Source: Malus domestica
Taxonomy: Eukaryota > Streptophyta > Magnoliopsida > Rosales > Rosaceae
DNA length: 64,000 bases
Reading direction: 5' to 3'
NCBI RefSeq assembly: GCF_042453785.1
Contig: NC_091669.1
Span: 33,807,001 to 33,871,000 of the forward strand
The notes beneath the pieces were generated by a model. It searched no databases. It had not been told where the DNA came from and saw only the letters and a list, made by a program, of their open reading frames with translations. Position 1 is the first letter of the stretch; every line of letters starts with the position of its first letter. The translations under genes were made by a program, and so were the position numbers. Shown piece after piece: positions 52,457-61,611 of this stretch.

Positions 52457-54155
52457 ACCATTTCAATAAGTACCGCCAACAGATTATTCCTTAAAACATA
52501 ATCCCAATACGGTGCTTCATGCATACTGTGAGAAACGCCTTTTTTTTTTCAGATCCTTAATTTTCTTGCGTAGATACTAAAATCCCAAAATTGGATAGTT
52601 GTAATTTAGTTGACCCTCAAGGGGGAATTGCTAGTGACGATTCTCCACAGTTTAGAAATAAAGACACTGCATTTCCTTTGCTTTTCTATCTTAGTCTATT
52701 TTGTCACACTCACTGTGGCACATTCGTGAGTCCGTGGCGCATGGTTTATATATATGGGAACTTTAACGAAAAGCACCCGGTACTGTTCACTTTAACGAAA
52801 AACCATATTTTTACACTAAAAAGTCAATCCTGATACTATTCACTTTACCCTTTATTTTGTCCTTATCATTAAAACTCAAAGTTTTCAAGCCCTTTTCATT
52901 AGTTTTCCTTTATATATAACAACAACAAAATTGTGGCTTAATTAATTGACATGATAAAATTAACATGGATCAAAAGATGGTTGATATGGAATGTTAAAGA
53001 GACAGATCAATGAACTTGAAATCTCAAGGCTTTTTTCTAGCTAGAGGACGTGTTTTCTGAAAGTGAAAAAGAAAACCCAATTGGAATCGATGGATATGAG
53101 TTAGGGGCAGACCTGCTACAAGCTATATGGGGTCTAGCTGAACCAACTTGTGTGTTTTGCTAGACAACACTAGCAATCGGATACATGCTATGCACAACAT
53201 GAAAGCGAAAGGTGAAAGAAAAGATAGAAGAATTTTATTTTATTCTAATTTTAAATCAGTACAATTATTTTTATGTGGTTTTTAGTTCAAATACCATTGT
53301 TAAGAAACTTTTTCTAGCGAAAAAGTCAACCAAAATTATGCTATATTTTTAGTTTACTTAATTACTAAAGATACAAGGCAACCAAAATTACACTATAATT
53401 CAAAATAGTTTACTTGATTGTCACACAATCCCTAACAACATTTCTAGTGACTGGTGACTAGCTGGCTGACCAACTTTTCCGGCGATCAGCCACTTCATTT
53501 TATAGAAAAAATGATATAAAAAAATGTCTTCAAGAGTTTGACCCAAATCTCAAAGTGAAAAGTAACAACTTGTATCACTACACCAAACAAACACTTGTAA
53601 AATGTATTACCTTCATTAAGATTAACGAAGGATGATATAAATATTATAAAACGTAATAATTTACGTAAAATTAATGTTGTTAAGTTGGTAAGTTGATATT
53701 GTTTCACTCAATGACGTAGTTAGAAATTACAAAGCTAAAATTATTACTACGAAATTAATTTTTAATGGTAAATCTAAAAGTAATAATTTAAAGCAAGAAA
53801 TTTATATAAAGTAAGGAACCATATTATTATTACGAAATTAATTTTTTAATAGTAAATCTAAAAGTAATAATTTAAAGCAAGAAATTTATACAAAGTAAGG
53901 AACCATGTGGTATGGAAGTTTCAATTTATTACTATTCAGAATATATTGGTTAAAGTAATGAGTTTATTTAACATTTATTAGCTGCTAAGATTTAAAATTT
54001 CATTTGCTAGTGGAATGTGACAATTAAAAATCATAAAATAGCCTAAAAGATTAATACTTTTAAGCTTAAAGAACCAAAACTCTCCCTATGCTTTAACATA
54101 GGTGAGACTTGTACTTGACTCCAACAGTGGCTTTACTTGTGAGGTCATGGGTTCA
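52457..54155. other. Intergenic downstream of the TPX2-like gene
   Basis: It contains a MITE at 52756-52908 and a short direct repeat, TACGAAATTAATTTTTAA(T), with AAAGTAAGGAACCAT (about 53750-53830 and 53835-53905). No gene is recognised. Confidence 0.5.
52756..52908. mobile_element. MITE, about 153 bp
   Basis: Ends GGGAACTTTAACGAAAAG and CTTTTCATTAGTTTTCC are inverted with a few mismatches. The core TGTTCACTTTAACGAAAAA and TATTCACTTTACCC blocks match a repeat I recall as common in apple-family genomes. Flanks are TA-rich. Confidence 0.65.
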
Positions 54156-56188
54156 AAAAGGCCTGGCAAATCTTGACACGACTCGATAACCTAATACGAC
54201 ACGAAATTCACAAGTGTTCGGGTCGACATGATAACAAATCGGGTAATTATCGGGTAACTCGATAAGTACCTGTTAAGATAACGGGTTGGTTCGGGTATAC
54301 ACGTGGTTAACACAATACACGATAAGTAAAATATTAATTTTATAATTTTATAACCCTAAAAAAATACTATAATAATTATATATATTAATTTAACAATTTT
54401 ATACCCCTAAAAACTATAATAATTATATATATATATATATTAAATTAAATATTACAAAATTTTTGACCATTGGATCGGCTTAAATATACATACCATTCAA
54501 TTTCTTAAGTGTTATATGTACAAAAATAAATAAATTTAAATCTACTTAATATATATATATATACACACACACCATTCAACTTGATGGGATACAAATTCTA
54601 CGAAACTAATTTCAACGATCCAACCGTCAAACTTGTTTTTATATGCTTTGAGATCGCATCAGCAAAAAATCACAAACAACAAACATTCAAAGATCAAGTA
54701 ACGGGACAAAACTTTTTTACGGTTATCAATGAACAATCACGATTTAACGGTTATTTTAACTCTGATTTTGATGATTTTTTACAGCTACACTCTTTGACCC
54801 TATATGAATACAATGAATGAGCTTGATCTTCAATTTAAAATATTTACACTAGTGGATACCACAAGATCTTATGTTATACTTAATGAAAGTATGAATAAAC
54901 TCTTAAATGTAAGTGAATCTATTGTTTTGATGGGATACGCATTCTACGAAACTAGTTTCAACGATCCAACCGTCAAACATGTTTGTATATACTTCGAGAT
55001 CGCATACGCCTAAAATTGCAAAAAACAAACATTTAGAGATCAAGTAACGAGACAAAACTTTTCGACGGTTATATATGAAAAATCACGATTTAACGGTTAT
55101 TTTCACTCCGATTTTGATGATTTTTTACAGCTACACTCCTTGACCCTATATGAATACAATGAATGAACTCGATCTTCAATTTAAAATATTTACATTAGTG
55201 GATACCACAAATCTTATGTTATACTTAATGAAAGTATGAATAAACTTTTAAGTATTAGAGAATCTATCATTTTGATGGGATAAGCATTCTACGAAATTAA
55301 TTTCAACAATCTAACTGTCCAACATGTTTGTATATGCTTCAAGATCGCATACGCCAAAAATTGCAAAAAACAAACATTCAAAGATCAAGTAACGAGACAA
55401 AACTTTTTGACAGTTATAAACGAAAAATGACGATTTAAATGTTATTTTAACTCTGATTTTGATGATTTTTTTACAGCTACACTCCTTGACCCTATATGAA
55501 TACAATGAATAAACTCGATCTTCAATTTAAAATATTTAAACTAGTAGATACCACAAAATCTTATGTTATACTTAATGAAAGTATGAATAAACTCTTAAGT
55601 GTTAGTGAATCTATTGTTTTGATGGGATACGCATTCTATGAAATTAATTTCAACAATCCAACCGTCAAACTTGTTTGTATATGCTTTGAGATCGCATACA
55701 CTAACAATCGCAAAAAACAAACATTTAGAGATCAAGTAATAGGACAAAGTTTTTCGACGGTTATAAACGAAAATCACAATTTAACGGTTATTTTAACTCC
55801 GATTTTGATGATTTTTTACAGGTACACTTCTTGACCCTATATGAATACAATGAATGAACTCGATCTTCAATTTAAAATATTTTGCACTAGTTGATACCAC
55901 AAAATCTTATGTTATACTTAATGAAATTATGAATAAACTCTTAAGTGTTAGTGAAACTATTATTTTGATGGGATACGCATTCTACGAAACTAATTTCAAC
56001 GATCCAACCGTCAAACATGTTTGTATATACTTCAAGATAGCATACGCAAAACATTGCAAAAAACAAACATTCAGAGATCAAGTAACGTGACAAAACTTTT
56101 CGACGGTTATAAATGAAAAATCACAATTTAACAATTATTTTAACTCCGATTTTGATGATTTTTTACAACTACACTCCTTGACCCTATA

Positions 56189-56479
56189 TGTAACATCCAC
56201 ATCGCCCAGGGTAGTGGATCCTGTAAGCCTTATATGTATATTCCCAGTTTACCTAGCACAAGGCCTTTTGGGAGCTCACTAGCTTCGGATTCCGTAGGAA
56301 CTCCGAAGTTAAGTGAGTTCGCACGAGAGCAATCTCAGGATGGGTGACCCACTGGGAAGTTCTCATGTGAGTTCCCAGAAACAAAACCTTGAGGGCGTGG
56401 TAGGGGCCCAAAACGGACAATATAGTGCTACGGCGGAGTTGAGCCCGGATGTGGTAGGGGCCCGGGCCGGGATGTGACA
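56189..56479 (+). mobile_element. Cassandra TRIM solo LTR
   Basis: It begins TGTAACATCCACATCGCCC, ends GGGCCGGGATGTGACA and is 291 bp long, flanked by CTATA at 56184-56188 and CTATA at 56480-56484. The terminal motifs and the embedded 5S-like region match the LTR of the Cassandra TRIM retrotransposon of vascular plants as I know it. No internal domain or second LTR follows, so it is a solo LTR left by recombination. It sits inside one unit of the 345-bp tandem array. Confidence 0.92.
56286..56385 (+). repeat. 5S-rRNA-like core within the Cassandra LTR
   Basis: GGAACTCCGAAGTTAAGTGA and AGGATGGGTGACCCACTGGG correspond to the central and 3' parts of plant 5S rRNA, including the box A and box C promoter regions. 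It is diverged from a true 5S gene at several positions and lacks a proper 5' end, so it is annotated as LTR-derived, not as an rRNA gene. Confidence 0.85.
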
Positions 56480-57210
56480 CTATATGAATACAATGAATGA
56501 ATTCGATCTTCAATTTAAAATATTTACACTACTGGAAACTACAAAATCTTATGTTATACTTAATGAAAGTATAAATAAACTCTTAAGTGTTAGTGAATCT
56601 ATCGTTTTGATGGAATACGCATTCTACGAAACTAATTTCAACAATCCAACCGTCAAAATTATTTGTATATGCTTCAAGATCGCATACTCCAAAAATTGTA
56701 AAAAAAAAAACATTCAGAGATCAAGTAACGAGACAAAACTTTTTAACGGTTATCAACAAAAAATCATTATTTAACGGTTATTTTAGCTCCGATTTTGATG
56801 ATTTTTTACAGCTACACTCCTTGACCCTATATGAATACAATGAATATATTCGATCTTCAATTTAAAATATTTACACTAGTGGATACTACAAAATCTTATG
56901 TCATGATGATTGATGAAAATTGACGATTTTGTAAGAGGAATATCATGCAAGCTTTGAGTTCCATTGGTAAGGTTTAAACTTTTGAAAAAGGTTTCACAAC
57001 CATGAAAACAAAAACTCTTTCAGTTTGCATATCCTTGCACATTTAATATTTTGTAATAGATTAGTAGTGTATGAATGTTTGTTTATTAGGCTCTTATTTT
57101 CGAGTGTAGATGTAGTACTTAAACGACAAATGTGTTTTAATGTTTTGAAGTAATATTTATGTGGCAATGTGTGGTATGTACAAATTTAAGAAAAAAATAT
57201 ATATTTTTCT

Positions 57211-57279
57211 TAACGGGTCATAACAGGTCAGGTCACTTTACCCACAGGTAAAGTGACCCGACCTGTTAAGGACCCGTTA
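57211..57279. repeat. Hairpin near the right end of the composite element
   Basis: TAACGGGTC ... AACAGGTCAGGTCACTTTACC pairs with GGTAAAGTGACCCGACCTGTT ... GACCCGTTA, leaving a loop of a few bases. Confidence 0.85.
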
Positions 57280-57395
57280 AGATAAATGGTGTGACACGAC
57301 ATGACCCGTTAAGATAACAAGTGTTACATGAAAACGACATGAACACAAACACGACAGACACAACCAGTTTTCCAGGCCTAGGTAGTCTCCCTCCG

Positions 57396-58162
57396 AACTG
57401 CTTGACGAGGTAATCTCCATCCATTCCAGCATTGTTGCAGGTTTCAATGAAATGGGCAACATGTTGCTTTGGGTTTCCCTTTCCATCGAACTGCATGAAC
57501 TTTGGCGGCTGATAATCTCTCAGCATCTTCAAAGAGTCAATCTTCTTGGAGTAGGGCTTTGAGTATAGTATGGAGTCATGCGAGCTTCCTTCGTATTGCG
57601 CCTTGATGGTGTTGGTGATCATCTCCTGCAACTGCTGGATAGAGAGAGATCCCATGAATGCCATTGCTTGGTCTGGCTCCGGCTTCTCTTCTACATCGAC
57701 TTCTTTTTTTAATGGATTAACCATTAGGTCGACTTTCAAGTTGGGCTTTGCATCTAGTTGATTGACAAGTGCGGCGATTTGAAAGTCTTTTTCCTCCACA
57801 GTCCGTGTGAGTTTTACGATTGCTTCATTCATTTGAGCTAGCTGCCCCTCAATTGAAGTTGATCCTGTAGCCATGACTTGTATGGTTGTGCTGTCGCTCG
57901 AGTTGGCATCGGAAAGCAAGGACTCGGGGTACTTCCTCGGGCTTTCCTCCATTGATGCCTTTAGCGAAGCCAAGGTAATGACGGGCTTGTGCCTCGGGTG
58001 CTTTTGTTCCTTCGGCAGAGTTGATGCAGGGGTGGAAGAGACGGCAGAAAAAGCTATTGCCTTGCTTCAAGTTGTGATGCCTGAAGTGACACCGCCTGCG
58101 GTAAGGACGCTCTTGTTCTTCGCGTTGGTTGCGGGAACAACTTGAGCCTTCCTTGATGCCAT
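57396..58162 (-). pseudogene. Ty3/gypsy gag N-terminal part, truncated, with an in-frame stop
   Basis: On the minus strand an ATG at 58162 opens MASRKAQVVPATNAKN. An in-frame TGA at 58069-58067 interrupts it, and the frame then stays open to about 57396. It contains a coiled region (LAQMNEAIVKLTRTVEEKDF) and the gag motif PPKFMQFDGKGNPKQHVAHF followed by ETCNNAGMDGDYLVKQF. The conserved continuation of gag is missing: the frame runs straight into the GGCCTGG-type end of the neighbouring element at 57380-57396. No zinc knuckle or pol remains, so the copy is dead. Confidence 0.85.
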
Positions 58163-58189
58163 TTGTGCTTTTTACGGATTTGCAAATAG

Positions 58190-59077
58190 AGATGAAAGGT
58201 AGAGATTGTCCCACTGGGCATGCCAAATTTATAACACGAATATTCTTGCAATGAATGAGACAAGAACACGTGTAAAAAATAATATTTATATTAATGATTT
58301 AGGGGTTACAATCGCTTCTACAAATTTAACCTCTGATTCGATCTTCGTAATGCGTAGATTTGTGGATTGTGCTATTGATCCAAGGGTCGTTGGGGCTTGA
58401 TCTTGAAGGTTGACGAATGGATCTTCAATGGGCTTTTGGGCTTGATTTTGAAGAACGGTTGTGCGGATTTCTTCAAGTGCTTTTGGGCTTAATCTTGAAG
58501 GTTGATAGGTGAACGGATCTTCAAGGGCTTTAAGACTTGATCTTGAAGAACGGTTGGATGTGTGGATTTTGTTAATGTTGTTGATCCAAAGGGCCGTTGG
58601 GGCTTGATCTTAGGATGACCAGACGATGAATGATGAACATTCTCTTCAAGGGCCGTCGAGGCTTGATCTTGAACTAGTGGAAGTTCTTCAAATGTCGTTG
58701 GGGCTTGATCTTGAAGGAGGATTTGATGAAGAACGAAGAGAGCTTTCTTAATCTTTCGGGGATTGGCTTGGGAGCTTTAGAGTCTCAAAGCTTCAAGGTT
58801 TTGGTGTGATGTGAATTGTTTATGAATTGGTGTCCTCAAATGAATGAAATTGCCTTGTATTTATAGAATTTTTTCAAAGCCTAATTTTGAATATAATATT
58901 CAAATGAAATAAATAATTTCTGCCAGGTGTTGACACGTGTTCTTATTTGATGACTTTTCCGATTTATTTTGATTTTTCGTTTAGTCACACGCTACGTGTA
59001 AAACTTTATGTGACACGTGAGCGTTGAAATTGCAATTATTGGTCAACATTTATTTCACTGAAATTTCGATGTCTACA
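58190..59077 (-). mobile_element. Gypsy LTR and primer-binding region
   Basis: Read on the minus strand the LTR begins TGTAGACATCGAAATTTC at 59077 and ends about 58230, followed by AAATTTGGCATGCCCAGTGG, a typical gypsy leader. The gag start follows 30-60 bp later. Inside, 58380-58720 holds repeated GGGCTTGATCTTGAAG blocks. Exact LTR 3' end is uncertain. Confidence 0.7.
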
Positions 59078-59538
59078 AAAAGTATTTGCAAATTGGGTAT
59101 CAAGTAATTAAGTATTTTACCTAAATAATAAATGGAGTATTTTTGCTTATCACCATTTAGTGTGGTGTATGCTTACCACCTGAATTTCGAGATTCGTGTA
59201 TTGAATAAGCACAAATCTCAAAATTCAAATTCATCTAAATGTGATAAATAGGATAGTAATCATACACTATACTAAACAGTGGGGAGCAAAAATGCATACA
59301 ATACTAAAAGAAAGAATCCATGCGTGTTAAAGCAAAAAACAGTGGGCGCACACTGACTAAATGGTGTTTATAATGTACGTAAGACCAACTGGCAGGAGAA
59401 TTTATGCTAATTTCTTTTTCTGTCTGTTTTCCTATTAATATTGTAAACCTTTGGAAGGACGCCAAATGGCTACTGGCTAGAGCCTTCAAGAACCTACTCC
59501 TCCTGCTGTAGCATCCACAGGAAAGGACCAATACCTAA
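59078..59538. other. Intergenic upstream of the USP gene
   Basis: No gene; it presumably holds control sequence for the USP gene. Confidence 0.5.
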
Positions 59539-59539
59539 G

Positions 59540-59547
59540 TATTTATA
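59540..59547 (+). promoter_or_regulatory. TATA-like box of the USP gene
   Basis: TATTTATA lies 72-79 bp before the ATG at 59619. A CCAAT is just upstream at about 59528-59532. Confidence 0.5.
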
Positions 59548-59618
59548 GATAAGCCGGATTAACCCAGAAAAATAAAAAGAAAAGTTAATCATTGAGAGCG
59601 AGAGAGGAGGCGAGATCG

Positions 59619-60610
59619 ATGGGGAAGGAACGCAGTGTAGGAATAGGCATGGATTATTCAGCAACAAGCAAATTGGCCCTAAGATGGGCAGTCGATAATC
59701 TCATCGAAGAAGGAGATCGCATCGTATTAATCCACGTTGAGCCACCCAAAGCTGCAACAAGCAGGAAGCAGCTGTTTGAGAACTCTGGATCACGTACGCA
59801 GTCTCTCCCTCTATATATACACTTGTTAATTGTCATTAGTTACCTTAATGATTTATTATTAATTCATGACTTATCTATTAATTCATGACTTAATAATTTC
59901 TTTAGGTTTTTGGTGTTTTTGATTGCAGCTTTGATTCCTTTGGAAGAACTTGTACTGGAGACTAACGTCTCAAAGCAGTATGGACTTACTAATGATCCAG
60001 AGGTGCTTGATATTCTTGATAAAGTTTCAAGAAGTAAAGGGGTATGTTACTTTGTTACATATTAATCTCATTTTTCATATTCCTTTGGATACTTTCTCAT
60101 ATTCTTTTGCATATGCTAGTTATTTATATAGCAATTGGCGTACCAATCTACAGTAATTTGTATATACTATCCTTACGGTCGATATGATAAGCGTCGACAT
60201 TAATTATTAGATAAGAAACTAGAGTATGATTAATTTGTATGTGGATTGTGATTAGGCCAAGGTTGTGGCCAAGGTGTACTGGGGAGATGCAGGGGAGAAG
60301 TTGTGTGATGCTGTGCTAGATCTCAAGCTTGATTCGCTTGTTGTTGGAAGCAGGGGATTAGGCCTTATCAAAAGGTAACCATTATTTGACTAATTATCTC
60401 CACTAAATTAATTCACCTTCTCATAAAAACACAAAATTAAAGAGAGAAAATAAAGGTTTTGTGTTGGATTAATTTTTTGTTCCTACAAAATGGATGATTA
60501 ATATGTGATGAATTTGCAGGGTGCTGCTGGGCAGTGTTAGCAACTACGTGGTGACAAATGCTTCATGTCCAGTTACAGTTGTCAAGGGGGCGCAATCACC
60601 CAAACCATAA
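59619..60610 (+). CDS. Universal stress protein A-like (plant USP), four exons, 165 aa
   Basis: Exons 59619-59793, 59929-60041, 60256-60374, 60520-60610. Borders are GT..AG and phases close at 498 nt. The ATG is preceded by a purine-rich leader. The protein starts [20 protein letters not shown], the first beta strand of the USP fold. Near the C-terminus [20 protein letters not shown] matches the G-2x-G-9x-G(S/T) ATP-binding loop, followed by CPVTVV, the last strand. Plant members are small cytosolic nucleotide-binding proteins linked to hypoxia, drought and other stress responses. The length is normal. It stands alone, with no linked partner visible. Confidence 0.94.
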
Positions 60611-61351
60611 ATCTCAAAGGAACTCCTTCAAATAATAACAAGTAGTTGTGAATTATAATGTGTTGAAATTCAAAGAAATTAGGGCTTGGGGGTATTTTGT
60701 GGGTTTTTTCTTCTTTCCTTTTCTTAATTATGCAATGTTTTTATTCTGTCAGCTTTGGATTGATGGGTATTTGTTATGATATGATATATGCTCTTTGGCA
60801 AAGATTTTCATTTTTTCTTGTAAAAGCAAATATATTCAATTTAATATCTTCCATTTTACTTTATGCATTCTATTAGAAAATCTAAAGACACATTTTTATT
60901 AATTTTTAACACATCTCTGTTAATTATGACCGTTGTTTTCATGATTTATTCAACCTAACCAAAAAAAAAAGTAAAGACGTGTGAGAAGCCTGAAGAAAAG
61001 TATGAAAATCACCCTTGTATTATTGTTTCATAGAATCTTATCTACTTGAAGGATTCGGCCCAGTCTTAAACGCTAGGGTGGGCCGGGTATAGGGAGTGGA
61101 AATCTAATTATGATGAGTTGTTCTCGTATGGAAGTGGAGGGAAGAAATCTAATTGCGTTATTTGGTGGAATTACTAAGTAGATTCTCACTCCCTCTATGA
61201 GAGGGTAGATGTCTCGCACACAATCATTAAGGAAAATCTAATCTCGTTTAATCTTTATTCATTAAAAAAAAAAAAAAAAAAGATTGTTAAGTTGGCCTGA
61301 ATCGTCCTTCTTGTTTTTTAATGTTAAATATTGATGATTCCAGGTAATTGT
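60611..61351. other. 3' region of the USP gene and intergenic sequence
   Basis: The first 200-250 bp are likely 3' UTR. The rest has no recognised feature. Confidence 0.5.
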
Positions 61352-61543
61352 TGTTGGCGTTAGTCAACAATAATACAATAGAAATGTAATTGTGTTTCCT
61401 AGTTTGGGTATAACTTTCTTTTTATGTCTTTAATAATATTCCTTGTAGTACAAGGATTAAGTATGTATATATATCATATATGTGTTGCCCCCTATGAGAG
61501 AAGTATATAGAAAAATATATTGAAACCCTAAAATTAATTTTAT
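61352..61543 (+). mobile_element. 5' LTR of a decayed copia element
   Basis: It starts TGTTGGCGTTAGTCAACA and is followed directly by the primer-binding site TGGTATCAGAGC at 61546-61557, complementary to initiator Met-tRNA. About 190 bp, short for a copia LTR. The 3' end lacks a clear CA. Confidence 0.65.
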
Positions 61544-61545
61544 AT

Positions 61546-61557
61546 TGGTATCAGAGC
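61546..61557 (+). promoter_or_regulatory. Copia primer-binding site (tRNA-iMet)
   Basis: TGGTATCAGAGC, the usual primer-binding site of plant Ty1/copia elements, two or three bases after the LTR. Confidence 0.85.
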
Positions 61558-61611
61558 AGGTTTTAGCCTGTCTCTTTCTCTAAATCCTATCCCCGTTCAC
61601 TACTGTTTTCA

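Larger units (their letters stand above)
54572..56900 (+). repeat. Tandem array, unit about 345 bp, about six copies
   Basis: The start phrase CTATATGAATACAATGAAT recurs at about 54800, 55146, 55492, 55837, 56480 and 56827, a spacing of 345-347 bp once the 290-bp LTR insertion is subtracted. Each unit keeps GATCTTCAATTTAAAATATT, GGGATACGCATTCTACGAAA and AACGGTTATTTTAACTCCG-like blocks. The first unit is partial (from 54572) and the last is cut at about 56900. Units differ at a few percent of positions by eye. Short frames of 60-110 codons recur but shift and break between units. Confidence 0.92.
54159..57380. mobile_element. Composite element: GGCCTGG-ended DNA element carrying a tandem array
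   Basis: The left end GGCCTGGCAAATC at about 54159 and the right end TTTTCCAGGCC at about 57380 are inverted. Both flanking zones carry repeated ACGGGTC / GACACGAC / TTAAGATAAC motifs in opposite orientation (left 54170-54310, right 57210-57340), as in hAT-like plant elements with ends of this type. The interior holds a ~345-bp tandem array and a Cassandra solo LTR. No transposase is present. No convincing 8-bp target duplication is seen, so the outer limits are tentative. Confidence 0.5.

Noticed and set aside
54100..54150. tRNA-like segment with GGTCATGGGTTCAAAA
   Set aside because: Only a B-box-like stretch; no cloverleaf, no A box at the proper spacing.
56286..56385. Functional 5S rRNA gene
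   Set aside because: It is embedded in a Cassandra LTR, diverged at several positions and lacks the true 5' end.
54800..56774. Repeated 60-110 aa frames (MNTMNELDLQFKIF...) in each unit of the tandem array
   Set aside because: Each is just the same repeat read again. Frames break and shift between units, and no family is recognised.
57849..58226. Second minus-strand frame overlapping the gypsy gag
   Set aside because: A shadow of the gag frame. The true frame has gag motifs and one in-frame TGA.
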